DNA from: JAAYAE01 sp963678395
GTDB lineage: Bacteria > Bacillota > Negativicutes > Acidaminococcales > Acidaminococcaceae
Assembly: GCA_963678395.1 (NCBI GenBank)
Contig: OY782827.1
Coordinates: 2,046,001-2,110,000 of the forward strand
DNA: 64,000 nt
Direction of reading: 5' to 3'
The notes below the pieces were generated by a model. The model was not told the DNA's origin. It was given only the letters and a program-made list of their open reading frames with translations, and searched no databases. The stretch's first letter is position 1. Every line of letters begins with the position of its first letter. The translations under genes were made by a program, and so were the position numbers. Below, in pieces: positions 35,144 through 44,697 of this stretch.

Positions 35144-37674
35144 TATTTTTTTATCTCCTTTTTGATAGCGCTAGCAATAGCAGCTTGGAATTCATCTTGA
35201 CCATAGGTGATTTGTATCTCCATATTTAAAACATAAAGAGGAACTTCTCTTTCAAAATAAATAAATTCAGTGGGAATCTTAACCGCATCTTTAGCAGTAG
35301 TTACTAAAGCTTTAACTTTTTTGTTAATAGCTCTGTCCATAATATATTGCATCTCCACCATACCATAATCATGGTGATCAGGATAGCGGATAGCTTCTAC
35401 GATATCTAGTCCTTCATTAGTTAGTGTCTGTTCAAAAGAGGAAGGATTGCCAATGGCCGAAAAAACCATAACAGACTGCCCATCTAACTCTTCTAAAGGC
35501 AAAGATTGGGTTTTTATTCCTTTGTACCAATCAGCAATTTCCACATAATTACAAGGTCTGTGCATGCTTTCAATTATAGGAGCATGGGAATTATATTTAT
35601 GCAAAGTATCACACAATGTATTTCTGGAAATACTAGAACTTTGGTCACTCTTTGTTAAAAGAAATAAGCCGGCACGGTCTAAATTTTTCAACGGTTCACG
35701 TAAAGTCCCCCGTGGCAACAAACTGCCATTGCCAAACATATTTAGTGTATCTACTAAGACTACATCCAAATCACGGTAGAGCTGCCAATGCTGGTAGCCA
35801 TCATCCATAATAATAACTTCCGCGCCTAATTTTTCCACAGCAAATTTACCTGTAATGGCACGTTCTTTACCAATAACAACCGGTATACCAGGTAAGGTTT
35901 TAGCCATTAAATAAGCCTCGTCGCCAGCTTCGTAGGCAGTCATAAAAATCTTTCTGCCATCAGATACCACGCCAATATCTTGCTCCCAATGAGAACGATA
36001 TCCACGATTTAAGATAACAACTCTATAACCCATGTCCTGAATCATTACGGCAACCTTCTGGGCTGTAGGAGTCTTTCCCGTTCCACCGACAGTAATATTA
36101 CCAATGCTGATAACACAACAATCCAATTTGGCACGAGAAAAAATTTCTTGTTCGTAAAGATAGAGTTTTACTCTTACGCCTATTTCATACAACACGGAAA
36201 ATCCGCGCAAAGTTGCCAGTACCAACCAATCAATAAAATTGTTATCCTGCCCATGAGATAGTTGCATCAAATATTGCGTAACAGCATCGCCTGGGCGCAT
36301 ACGAGGGCTAATCTCATCATTAATATTTCTAGTATTGACTTTATAATGAACATTAACCATGCTCTCAGTAGCCGTAATAGCCAGTAATTCCTTTAAATAT
36401 GCAATAGTGCGCACTGCGGCTCCGCGGTTTTCGTAAATAACTTGCAAAGAAGCCTTACCCATCTTTAAGCGCAAATCATCATCACGGAAAATGTTCAGCA
36501 AAACATCTGTCATTTCATCAGCATTTTGTATTTGTTTACAAGCACCAACCTTAGACAGCAAGGCAAAGGAATCTTTAAAATTATACATATTAGGTCCAAC
36601 AATAATGGGTTTAGCATGTGCTGCTGGTTCTAAAACATTGTGTCCACCGTGTTTGATTAGGGTTCCTCCTACAAAAACAGCATCGCCTACAGAATAGATG
36701 CGTCCCAATTCGCCTATAGTGTCAATAATAATTACAGGATACTCTCTCCTAGGGGATGGCTCTTGAAGCAACTGAGAGCGCAAACCTGCTGGCATCCCGT
36801 ATTGTTTAGCCAATTTAATGATTTCATCTGTTCGTCCCGGTTTGCGTGGGGCAATAATCAACCGCGCCTTAGGGAATTCTTCGCGAATAATGTTAAAGGA
36901 TGTAAGCAGAGCAGCCTCTTCTGTAGGATGCGTACTACCTCCCACAATAACCGGATAAGCATCACTAAGCCCCAGTTCATCTTTGTACCTAGATAAATCT
37001 TCGGAGGTAACTTCCGCGTAAGTTTGGTCAAATTTAGTATTACCGGTTACATATATTTTGCGTTTTTCCGCACCTAGATGTGCAATGTATTCAGCATCTA
37101 TAGAAGATTGCATACAAAACCTAGTAACAGAACCCATCATATCAGCTAAAATGCTAAACAAGTAGCGATAGGATTTTACAGATTTATCGGAAATACGACC
37201 ATTAACCATCATAACAGGTATTTTACGCACTTTGACGGCGCGCAAAAAATTAGGCCATAGTTCAGTTTCTACCGGCATGAAAACTCTTGGCATAATGCGT
37301 TTGACAAAAGATTTGGAAACAAATGGTAAGTCTATGGGGAAATAAATAATTGCATCGGCTTCCGGAATAATCTGATGAGCCATGTCATAGCCACCGGTAG
37401 TTACAGCTGAGACTAGAATTTTTGCCTCAGGCATAGCTTTGCGTATCTCTTTAACCAAAGGACTGGTCGCTACAATTTCTCCCACAGACGCACCATGAAT
37501 CCATATACAGTCCTTATGTGCTACCGCCGCTATTTCTTCGTCTGTAATACGCCCCATACTCTGGCGAAAGCGGCGTGGAAATCCCTTTTCCTTGAAAAAT
37601 CGCCAGCTAAAATAAGGTAATATAAAAACCACGAATACTATTAAAATCAAACAATTATAAACTATATAATACAT
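35143..37674 (-). CDS. waaA-lpxK: Fused Kdo transferase / lipid A 4'-kinase
   Basis: 843 residues with two enzymes in one chain. Residues 1 to about 420 are WaaA (GT30): an N-terminal membrane segment, GASVGEIVATSPLV with the catalytic Glu, VMMVNGRISDKS and VFVGGTLIKHGGHNVLEPAA. Residues from about 480 are LpxK: a second membrane-associated segment, the P-loop GNITVGGTGKTPTAQ (near 525-540), VILNRGYRS, IIMDDGYQHWQLYRDLDVVLVD and YPDHHDYG. LpxK phosphorylates the disaccharide to lipid IVA; WaaA then adds Kdo, so consecutive steps are joined, although in reversed order along the chain. All key motifs are intact. It lies between kdsB and msbA. Confidence 0.95.
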   Translation of the reverse strand: MYYIVYNCLILIVFVVFILPYFSWRFFKEKGFPRRFRQSMGRITDEEIAAVAHKDCIWIHGASVGEIVATSPLVKEIRKAMPEAKILVSAVTTGGYDMAHQIIPEADAIIYFPIDLPFVSKSFVKRIMPRVFMPVETELWPNFLRAVKVRKIPVMMVNGRISDKSVKSYRYLFSILADMMGSVTRFCMQSSIDAEYIAHLGAEKRKIYVTGNTKFDQTYAEVTSEDLSRYKDELGLSDAYPVIVGGSTHPTEEAALLTSFNIIREEFPKARLIIAPRKPGRTDEIIKLAKQYGMPAGLRSQLLQEPSPRREYPVIIIDTIGELGRIYSVGDAVFVGGTLIKHGGHNVLEPAAHAKPIIVGPNMYNFKDSFALLSKVGACKQIQNADEMTDVLLNIFRDDDLRLKMGKASLQVIYENRGAAVRTIAYLKELLAITATESMVNVHYKVNTRNINDEISPRMRPGDAVTQYLMQLSHGQDNNFIDWLVLATLRGFSVLYEIGVRVKLYLYEQEIFSRAKLDCCVISIGNITVGGTGKTPTAQKVAVMIQDMGYRVVILNRGYRSHWEQDIGVVSDGRKIFMTAYEAGDEAYLMAKTLPGIPVVIGKERAITGKFAVEKLGAEVIIMDDGYQHWQLYRDLDVVLVDTLNMFGNGSLLPRGTLREPLKNLDRAGLFLLTKSDQSSSISRNTLCDTLHKYNSHAPIIESMHRPCNYVEIADWYKGIKTQSLPLEELDGQSVMVFSAIGNPSSFEQTLTNEGLDIVEAIRYPDHHDYGMVEMQYIMDRAINKKVKALVTTAKDAVKIPTEFIYFEREVPLYVLNMEIQITYGQDEFQAAIASAIKKEIKK

Positions 37675-37677
37675 GAA

Positions 37678-39417
37678 TTATCCCCTTTTTAATTGCGCCG
37701 TCTTGAACTGAATGTCATGCAGATGAGCATAAAGACCATGCTTAGCCATGAGTTCTTGATGATTGCCTACTTCAACAATTTCTCCTTTATCTAAAACAAT
37801 TATTTTATGAGCATTTTGTATAGTTGACAAACGATGGGCAATTACAAAAGAAGTATGCCCCACCATAAGACGATCCAAAGCTTCCTGCACTACTCTTTCG
37901 CTCTCTGTATCTAAAGCAGAAGTAGCTTCATCTAAGACTAAAATGCGTGGATTTTTCAAAATAGCTCTCGCAATTGAAATACGTTGCCGCTGTCCACCGG
38001 AAATATTAACTCCACGATCGCCTAACATAGTATCATAACCATTGGGCAATTCAGAAATAAATTCGTGGGCGTTAGCATCCCTAGCCGCCATTTCCACCTC
38101 TTCTTTCGTAGCTTCTAAACGGCCATAGAGTATATTATCATACACACTACCGTTAAAAAGCGTTGTTTCCTGAGGAACTATACCCACCTGGGTACGCAAG
38201 GAAGCGACAGAAACATCTCTAATATCGTGTCCGTCAATAGTTATACCACCGCCTGTAACATCATAAAAACGCGGCAATAGATTTGCTATAGTTGATTTGC
38301 CTGCTCCTGAAGGCCCCACCAATGCCACCATTTCACCAGACTCAATCTTAAAAGATACATCTTTTAAAACTGCTTCAGTTTTATTATAAGCAAAGGCTAC
38401 ATGCTTAAATTCCACCGCTCCTTGTACTGTAGGTAATGTAATAGCGTCCGGTTTGTCTTTAATGTCATCGTCTAAGTCCAGTATATAAAAAACACGCTGA
38501 GCTGCTGCTAAAGCTTTTTGAATATTACCAATAACTCTAGTTAAGCGTTTAATGGGATTAGAAATATTAACCGCATAAACTAAGAAAGCAACCAAGGAAC
38601 CAGCGGTTATTTCCCCGTGAATTACGTTGCGGCCACCAACCCAGATAATAGCCGTAACACCGAGAGCCGCAACAAACTCAATAACCGGGGTTAATGTAGC
38701 CATAAGCTTGGCATTTTTCATGTTGGCCTCAAAATTAGCCATGTTTTCGCGTTCGAAGCGATCTATTTCATATTCTTCACGCACAAAAGATTTAATAATA
38801 CGTGCCGAAGACAAAGTTTCTTGTAATATGGAAGTAATATCTGCTGTACATTCTTGAATGTTATAACCGGCTATTCTGATTTTTTTGCCAAACACATCCA
38901 TGAGCAAGAGTACTACTGGGAAAGTACAAAAAGTAAAGAGCGTCAATTTCCAGTCTAAATAAACCATTGCACACACCGAACCAATAAGAACGCAGCTCTC
39001 GGTAATCATATCAATGGTATTTTGTACCATTGCTGATTGCAAGGCGGAAACATCATTAGTCACATAGCTCATAATAGTTCCCAATTTGTTTTTATCATAA
39101 AAAGCCGTCCCTAGTTGTTGCATTTTACGATACACAGCACCACGAATATCAATTACCACTCGTTCCCCAACATAGCTCATTAAATAATTTTGCCCATAGA
39201 AAAAAATGCCGCGGACAAAGAAAATTGCTACGATGCCCAAAGCAATCATATTCAACATACTACTATCTTTTTCGGAAAACACCTGATCAATAACATCTCT
39301 AATAATCCAAGGAACATATAAATTTCCTGCCGCTGCTAAAGCTGTACAAATAGCCGCTAGAATAAGTCTTGGCAAATAGGGTTTTATGTAGCTAAGTATG
39401 CGTAAGTATAGTTTCAT
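37678..39417 (-). CDS. msbA: Lipid A export ABC transporter, MsbA type
   Basis: 579 residues: six-helix exporter domain (about 1-315) fused to an ATPase (about 335-579) with Walker A GPSGAGKSTIANLLPRF, signature ISGGQRQRISIARAIL, Walker B ILVLDEATSALD and H-loop IAHRLSTI. It flips Kdo-lipid A across the inner membrane. Placement between lpxB and waaA-lpxK supports MsbA rather than another ABC exporter. Four-base overlap with lpxB. Confidence 0.93.
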   Translation of the reverse strand: MKLYLRILSYIKPYLPRLILAAICTALAAAGNLYVPWIIRDVIDQVFSEKDSSMLNMIALGIVAIFFVRGIFFYGQNYLMSYVGERVVIDIRGAVYRKMQQLGTAFYDKNKLGTIMSYVTNDVSALQSAMVQNTIDMITESCVLIGSVCAMVYLDWKLTLFTFCTFPVVLLLMDVFGKKIRIAGYNIQECTADITSILQETLSSARIIKSFVREEYEIDRFERENMANFEANMKNAKLMATLTPVIEFVAALGVTAIIWVGGRNVIHGEITAGSLVAFLVYAVNISNPIKRLTRVIGNIQKALAAAQRVFYILDLDDDIKDKPDAITLPTVQGAVEFKHVAFAYNKTEAVLKDVSFKIESGEMVALVGPSGAGKSTIANLLPRFYDVTGGGITIDGHDIRDVSVASLRTQVGIVPQETTLFNGSVYDNILYGRLEATKEEVEMAARDANAHEFISELPNGYDTMLGDRGVNISGGQRQRISIARAILKNPRILVLDEATSALDTESERVVQEALDRLMVGHTSFVIAHRLSTIQNAHKIIVLDKGEIVEVGNHQELMAKHGLYAHLHDIQFKTAQLKRG

Positions 39418-40550
39418 TTATCTTCTCCAGCCTGTTTTAATATTAGTTTAGCAACTCGCTCAACCGCACCAGATGGTCCCAATCTTTTTGCAACATCACT
39501 CAGTACAGTTCTAATACGTGCATGTTCCGCCGGCTCTAAAAAATTCAGTACTGCCTCAGCCATGTTATCAGGCGTCATATCTTCTTGAATTAATTCCGGC
39601 AAAACTTGCTTCCCAGCTACTATGTTCGGTAAACCAATATAAGGTATTTTTACTAACAATCTCGCCAACGCAACAGTTATTGCCGAAGTTTTATAGCAAA
39701 TAACTGAAGGTAATCCACATAGCGCCGCTTCCATGGTAACAGTACCACTAGTGGCTAGTGCCACATCGGCTACTCTCATCACATCGTAAGCATTGCCTTC
39801 CACTATGCGCACTTCCACACCAGCAACAACTATGAATTCCTTTAATAATGCTAAGGGGATAGTTGAAGCTTTAGGTATAACAAAATCAACACTAGGCATT
39901 TTAGCTTTAATTATTTTTAAAGCTTTAAGCATAGGTGGCAGCATATTTTTAATTTCTTTTAAGCGACTACCTGGCAGCAAAAGCACTAATGGGTGCCCTT
40001 CGCGTTTACCAGCCTTCTTTTTTGCCTCAAGTAAAGGTAACTCGAATTTCACTATATCAACTAAGGGATGACCCACAAATTCAACATCCGCACCGGCCGC
40101 TTTGTAAACATCATATTCAAAAGGAAAAATAGATGCCACTTTATTGACCAGCTTAGCTACGTCTTTTGCTCTGCCCTTGCGCCAAACCCAAGCGGAAGGT
40201 GCAATGTAAGAAACTATGGGAATACCCTTTTCCTTAGCAATAGCGGCTATACGCATATTGAAATCAGGATAATCAATAGTAACAAAACAATCCGGACGTC
40301 GATCTTGCATAAGTTGGCGAAAAGCACTTCTTAATTTGTATAGTTGAGGCAGCTTGCGAATTACTTCTATCGTGCCCATAACCCCATGGTCTTTAATATC
40401 GAAAATAACATCACCACCGGCAGCGCGCATCGCATCTCCGCCCATACCGTAAATTTCTGTCGTTGGTTCCAGCGCTAAAATAGCCTTTGTAAGCGCAGCG
40501 GCATATAAATCCCCTGAAGCCTCGCCAGCAGAAATAAGGATTTTAGTCAC
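39414..40550 (-). CDS. lpxB: Lipid-A-disaccharide synthase
   Basis: 378 residues. It joins lipid X and UDP-diacylglucosamine. GTG 40550 is the likely start: AAGGAG lies eight bases upstream, whereas the earlier GTG 40559 overlaps that site. Motifs: ILISAGEASGDLYAAALT, YGMGGDAMRAAG, YPDFNMRIA, YIAPSAWVWRKGRAKDV, FPFEYDVYKAAG, VGHPLVD, LLPGSRLKEI and ALATSGTVTMEAAL. It starts a unit after the lpxI terminator, with a possible -10 box at 40621-40626. Confidence 0.95.
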   Translation of the reverse strand: MTKILISAGEASGDLYAAALTKAILALEPTTEIYGMGGDAMRAAGGDVIFDIKDHGVMGTIEVIRKLPQLYKLRSAFRQLMQDRRPDCFVTIDYPDFNMRIAAIAKEKGIPIVSYIAPSAWVWRKGRAKDVAKLVNKVASIFPFEYDVYKAAGADVEFVGHPLVDIVKFELPLLEAKKKAGKREGHPLVLLLPGSRLKEIKNMLPPMLKALKIIKAKMPSVDFVIPKASTIPLALLKEFIVVAGVEVRIVEGNAYDVMRVADVALATSGTVTMEAALCGLPSVICYKTSAITVALARLLVKIPYIGLPNIVAGKQVLPELIQEDMTPDNMAEAVLNFLEPAEHARIRTVLSDVAKRLGPSGAVERVAKLILKQAGEDK

Positions 40551-40620
40551 AAAAAGCACTCCTTTAAATTCTTGATTGCATTATTGAAGAAAAAGATTTT
40601 GACGCAAAGCATCACAAAAT

Positions 40621-40626
40621 ATTATA
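40621..40626 (-). promoter_or_regulatory. Candidate -10 box upstream of lpxB
   Basis: TATAAT on the minus strand just after the terminator at 40631-40655; no clear -35. The context TTTTTGTGTTATAATAT is the same as upstream of lptD. Confidence 0.35.
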
Positions 40627-40630
40627 ACAC

Positions 40631-40655
40631 AAAAATAGAGTGGACGACTGTCCAC
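40631..40655 (-). terminator. Terminator after lpxI
   Basis: Stem GTGGAC/GTCCAC with loop AGTC (minus strand), followed by TCTATTTTT. It lies about 30 bases past the lpxI stop and splits lpxI from lpxB, at least partly. Confidence 0.6.
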
Positions 40656-40685
40656 CCCAAAATATTAAACTTTTTTTGTTTTTAC

Positions 40686-41492
40686 CTATTTTGCTACTAC
40701 TGTTATATTATGCTGATCAGCCAAGGCCAGCGCCTGTTCGCGTTCCACAAACAAAGTTCTCCCCGCCTCCATAACAATACCAACGGCTCCAGCAGAAATC
40801 ATAGACTCAATAGTTTTAACACCTACGCTGGGCATATCAAAACGATTATCTTGTGCCGGCTTCGCGGTCTTAGCAACAATGACATTCTTGCCTAAAGCTC
40901 CTCCGCGCAAAATACATTTATCAGTACCTTCTATAGCCTCTACTGCCATAATAGCCTTGTTCTTTACCACCACCGTTTGGCCTATGTCTAGCCCACCAAT
41001 TTTTTTGGCCATAGAAAAACCATATTCCATATCCAGTACTTCTTCGGCAGTTGGTTTTCTTTTACTCAAAACGCCAGCAGATGGCATCAAGGCCTTTAAG
41101 AAAATAGTCTGATCTATAACTTCTATACCTCTAGAGGTTAATTTTTCTACAAGTGCACTCATAATCGTATCATCATGTCTATCTGGCAACGAGGTCAAAA
41201 GTTTAATAGCCTGCCAGTCCGGAACAATTGCTCCTTCACTATACAGTACTTCTTTAGTCACTTTGCCAATCATGGTTGCTACTTTTACGTTATTATCCTT
41301 TAAAATATCTAATATCTTGCCCAATTTACCTATATGTGTACTATAAAAAACATCGGCAACTTCGGATAACTCTTCATCTAAACCGGGAACTACGCCCACA
41401 ACGATAGTAGTGTAACCGGAAGTTTTTGCGCCTTTAACAAGATCAACAGGTAAATGTCCTACTCCGGCTAATATTCCTAAGGTTTTTTCCAT
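40686..41492 (-). CDS. lpxI: UDP-2,3-diacylglucosamine hydrolase, LpxI type
   Basis: 268 residues from ATG 41492, with AAGGAGTAGG upstream; the longer frame to 41588 runs into lpxA. It opens EKTLGILAGVGHLPVDLVKGAKTSGY and carries IGKVTKEVLYSEG, SLPDRHDDTIMSALVEKL and the C-terminal AKPAQDNRFDMPSVGVKTIESM, typical of the LpxI (DUF1009) family. It makes lipid X from UDP-diacylglucosamine. It is used in place of LpxH. Located between lpxA and lpxB. Confidence 0.95.
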   Translation of the reverse strand: MEKTLGILAGVGHLPVDLVKGAKTSGYTTIVVGVVPGLDEELSEVADVFYSTHIGKLGKILDILKDNNVKVATMIGKVTKEVLYSEGAIVPDWQAIKLLTSLPDRHDDTIMSALVEKLTSRGIEVIDQTIFLKALMPSAGVLSKRKPTAEEVLDMEYGFSMAKKIGGLDIGQTVVVKNKAIMAVEAIEGTDKCILRGGALGKNVIVAKTAKPAQDNRFDMPSVGVKTIESMISAGAVGIVMEAGRTLFVEREQALALADQHNITVVAK

Positions 41493-41500
41493 GGGGTATC

Positions 41501-42325
41501 CTACTCCTTGCTGCTGCGAGAAGATGCACGACAAATACCGCGTTCTACATTGCGTAAGAAACGCATAAAATGTTCCACTTCTTCGCAACTATCTAATTCT
41601 TGTTCCATAGCATTAATAGCTTCTTGTAAAGTATATCTACTACGATAAAGAATTTTAAAAGCCTGCTTCAATTCATCTCTTACTTTAGGAGAAATACCCG
41701 CGCGCGATAGCCCTACACTATTTAGTCCTGACACATGAGCCGGATTACCGGCTACGATAACATAAGGAGGTATATCTTGGGTAATCTTGCTCATTCCTCC
41801 ACACATACTGTTGCGTCCTATTTTTGTGAATTGATGCACTGCAGTTAACCCACCGATAACAGCACGGTCTTCTACAATAACATGTCCGGCCAAGGTAGCC
41901 ACATTACTCATGATAACATTGTTCCCAACAATACAATTATGCGCTACATGCGTATACGCCATTAGTAGCACATTGTTTCCTACACGTGTCTCATTACCTT
42001 CACCCACGGCTCGATGAATAGTAGCACACTCATGTACGACTACGCCGTCACCTAAAATTGTACTGGTTTCTTCACCTTTATATTTTAAATCTTGAGGAGC
42101 TGCCCCAATGCTTGCTCCTGGAAAGAGCTCACAATTTTTACCAATAGTTGTATGTCCATCAATAACAACATGTGAATGAATAATGGTACCTTCACCAATG
42201 ACTACATGCTCTCCTATAACAGCATATGGTCCAACTTGTACATTACGTCCCAGCACCGCGCCAGGATAAACTATAGCCGTCTCATGTACCTTGCGTATTG
42301 GCATTACTACTGAATCAAATCCCAT
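41501..42325 (-). CDS. lpxA: UDP-N-acetylglucosamine acyltransferase
   Basis: 274 residues, left-handed beta-helix of hexapeptide repeats (about 10-195, such as GRNVQVGPYAVIGEHVVIGEGTII) with the catalytic His in MAYTHVAHNCIVGNN, and an alpha-helical C-terminal domain (GLNSVGLSRAGIS). It adds the first acyl chain to UDP-GlcNAc, the first step of lipid A. GGGGAGAGAAG precedes ATG 42325; an in-frame ATG seven codons later is possible. The C-terminus has Ser/Arg-rich extra residues. Confidence 0.95.
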   Translation of the reverse strand: MGFDSVVMPIRKVHETAIVYPGAVLGRNVQVGPYAVIGEHVVIGEGTIIHSHVVIDGHTTIGKNCELFPGASIGAAPQDLKYKGEETSTILGDGVVVHECATIHRAVGEGNETRVGNNVLLMAYTHVAHNCIVGNNVIMSNVATLAGHVIVEDRAVIGGLTAVHQFTKIGRNSMCGGMSKITQDIPPYVIVAGNPAHVSGLNSVGLSRAGISPKVRDELKQAFKILYRSRYTLQEAINAMEQELDSCEEVEHFMRFLRNVERGICRASSRSSKE

Positions 42326-42376
42326 AATCTTCTCTCCCCTAATAGCTATTTACCAAATATGGACTACATAGTCACG

Positions 42377-42403
42377 TTATTATTCTAAAACACAACGTGT
42401 CAA
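42377..42403 (-). promoter_or_regulatory. Candidate promoter upstream of lpxA
   Basis: Perfect TTGACA (42398-42403 on the minus strand) followed after a short 15-base spacer by TAATAA (42377-42382). It lies in the 152-base gap between lpxC-fabZ and lpxA, the largest gap in this part of the superlocus. Confidence 0.4.
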
Positions 42404-42477
42404 AATCCTTTATATTTCCCCTTTTTTAGCTTTTTTTTGCCAAAATACTTCGATTTTCTATCAAAAACAGCTTCATT

Positions 42478-43773
42478 TTATTCTTTAGGATCCATTATGG
42501 CAAAGAAAAACTCACCCTCACAAGCCAATTCGCCATCCACCGTACCTTGGCAACTAATAACCCCCATAGTTCCGCGCACCTTAGTAACTATAGCCGTTGT
42601 CACTAACTGATCGCCCGGTACTACTTGTTTGCGAAATCTAACTTTATCAATTTTACCAAAAACAGCAATCTTTCCTCTGTTTTCTTCCGGATAAAGCATA
42701 GCCACTCCACCTACTTGTGCCATGGCTTCAATAAGCATAATTCCTGGCATAATAGGGTCTCCCGGAAAATGTCCCATAAATTGAGCTTCGTTCATAGAAA
42801 TATTTTTTATACCAACTGCTCTTTTCATGGGTTCCAACTCTAAAATACGATCAACTAAAAGCATTGGATAACGATGAGGAAGCACTTTTTGAATTTCTCT
42901 AATGTCTAGTGTAATCATTTTTTTACTCCTTGCCTCGAATTTATCTTTACGATAATCAGCTATTTGTTTGGCCACTGCGGCATTAAAAGCATGTCCTGTT
43001 TTTACCGCAATAACATGTGCTTTAATAGCACCCAATAAATATAAGTCACCAATAACATCTAAAATTTTATGTCTAATGAGTTCGTCTTCAAATCTTGGCA
43101 CAGACAAAATTTTATCCGCATCAAAAACCACTACATTTTCTGTGGTTCCACCTAGGCCCATGCCCATTTTACGCAAAGCGTCAAGTTCTTCTACAAAAGC
43201 AACTGTCCTGGCAGGCGCTATGTCTTTCAACAATCTTTCTTCCGTACACTCTAAATCAAAAACCTGTGTGCCCAACATGGGATGTGAATTGATAGAGGTA
43301 AAGGTAATACGGTAGCCATCATAAGGCAAAACGCATATATAACGATCTTTATCGTAAAAGGCAAAAGATTTGTCCACTGTATAGATCTTACGTTCGTTAT
43401 CCTGCGCTACTCTGCCGACTTGTAAAATAGCCTGCACAAAAGTATCTGCACTACCATCTGCTACCGGTGGTTCCGGCGACGACATTTCCACAAAACAATT
43501 ATCAACTCCTGTCATAGCTAGTGCTGCCATGACATGTTCTATAGTGAACACCTCAGCCCCATTTTCGCTTAACGTAGTTGCCTTAGTCGTTGAGATGATA
43601 TTAGAGGTAATAGCTCTAATACAAGGTTTGTTAGGTAAATCTACTCTAATAAAAACAATGCCGGTATCGACTGGGGCCGGTTTTAATTTTAAATCTACCG
43701 GTTTTCCTGAATGCAGTCCTATGCCATTACACATAACTTCCCCTGCCACCGTTTGTTGCTTGAAGCTTTCCAC
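42478..43773 (-). CDS. lpxC-fabZ: Fused UDP-3-O-acyl-GlcNAc deacetylase / 3-hydroxyacyl-ACP dehydratase
   Basis: 431 residues. Residues 1 to about 280 are LpxC, the zinc deacetylase that commits to lipid A (GEVMCNGIGLHSGKPV, TIEHVMAALAMTGVDNC, RHKILDVIGDLYLLGA, GHAFNAAVAKQIAD). From Met286 the chain is FabZ (LPHRYPMLLVDRILEL, MGHFPGDPIMPGIMLIEAMAQVGGV), which dehydrates 3-hydroxyacyl-ACP for fatty-acid elongation. Both active sites look intact. The fusion is known from Bacteroidetes and some other diderms. It places enzymes that compete for hydroxyacyl-ACP flux in equal amounts. Confidence 0.96.
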   Translation of the reverse strand: MESFKQQTVAGEVMCNGIGLHSGKPVDLKLKPAPVDTGIVFIRVDLPNKPCIRAITSNIISTTKATTLSENGAEVFTIEHVMAALAMTGVDNCFVEMSSPEPPVADGSADTFVQAILQVGRVAQDNERKIYTVDKSFAFYDKDRYICVLPYDGYRITFTSINSHPMLGTQVFDLECTEERLLKDIAPARTVAFVEELDALRKMGMGLGGTTENVVVFDADKILSVPRFEDELIRHKILDVIGDLYLLGAIKAHVIAVKTGHAFNAAVAKQIADYRKDKFEARSKKMITLDIREIQKVLPHRYPMLLVDRILELEPMKRAVGIKNISMNEAQFMGHFPGDPIMPGIMLIEAMAQVGGVAMLYPEENRGKIAVFGKIDKVRFRKQVVPGDQLVTTAIVTKVRGTMGVISCQGTVDGELACEGEFFFAIMDPKE

Positions 43774-44678
43774 TAAACCTTTCCCTCCTTTATAAACGCA
43801 GCATATCTTTTCTTGCCATCCTTCCAGCGATCATGTACCCAAAACCACATAGCAGGATCCTGTACTATTTTTTGTTCAGCAATTACAATTAGTTTCTTCA
43901 TCATATCGTGCACATCTTGTTTTTTGTTCGCTGTATTAGCAGTATAAAGAGGTGGTAGAAAGTTAAGCGTAAGGGTACTATCAGCATTGTTGTGCATAAA
44001 AAAAGGAAGTATAGGTGCACCATGCAAACGCGAAAGTAAAGCTGCTCCTTGCGGTACACGAGAAGGCTTGCCCAAAAAAATCAAAGGCTCTCCATCTGTT
44101 CCGGTGTCTTGATCATACACAATTCCCAATAAGTTTTTGTTGCATAAAATTCTATTAATAGCCAGCATACTGTTTTCCCCATGATTATATGCTATTTGCT
44201 GTCCTACTAGCTCTCTATATTCATTAATAAATTTATTCATGCCACCATTATTTTGCTTGCGAGCAATAGATAAAATCGGATAACCTAAAAGTGCCAAAAC
44301 AGCCCCTGACATTTCCCAATTTCCATAATGAGCAGTGCACATAATTACGCCTTTATTTTGACTAAAAGCTGCTTCTAAGTATTCTTCGCCCTCCACCTTG
44401 ACTATAGCTCGGAAATTATCTTTCGTAAGCAAGGGAAATCTTAGAACTTCTACAAGCATACGACCAAAACGTGTTACACTTTCTTTAGCTATAACTTTTG
44501 CTCTTGCTTCCGGCAAACCCAAGCAGTCCATAATATTTTGCACAGCCATATATTTTCGCCACTTAGGTACAACATTCCAAGCTATAAACCCTGTAAAATC
44601 AGCAAAGAAGTCGCGCATAAATTTTGGTAAAACACACATGAGCCAGCTTAAAAATTTCATTGCCCAATATCCTAACAT
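43773..44678 (-). CDS. Lipid A biosynthesis acyltransferase (LpxL/HtrB family), second copy
   Basis: 301 residues. Catalytic HX4E motif in HYGNWEMSGAVL, then IVYDQDTGTDGEPLIFLGKPSRVPQGAALL and the C-terminal DPAMWFWVHDRWKDGK. It differs well from the copy at 31108, so the two probably add different secondary chains (LpxL- and LpxM-like roles). Which is which cannot be told. The ATG 44678 follows AGGGGTG. The stop overlaps the lpxC-fabZ start by one base. Confidence 0.92.
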   Translation of the reverse strand: MLGYWAMKFLSWLMCVLPKFMRDFFADFTGFIAWNVVPKWRKYMAVQNIMDCLGLPEARAKVIAKESVTRFGRMLVEVLRFPLLTKDNFRAIVKVEGEEYLEAAFSQNKGVIMCTAHYGNWEMSGAVLALLGYPILSIARKQNNGGMNKFINEYRELVGQQIAYNHGENSMLAINRILCNKNLLGIVYDQDTGTDGEPLIFLGKPSRVPQGAALLSRLHGAPILPFFMHNNADSTLTLNFLPPLYTANTANKKQDVHDMMKKLIVIAEQKIVQDPAMWFWVHDRWKDGKKRYAAFIKEGKV

Positions 44679-44697
44679 TTATGCACCCCTTTCTCAC

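Noticed and set aside
39414..40550. LpxB motif GEASGDLYAA as a catalytic lesion (often GDLHGA)
   Set aside because: This position varies among known LpxB proteins, including E. coli, so it is not evidence of inactivation.
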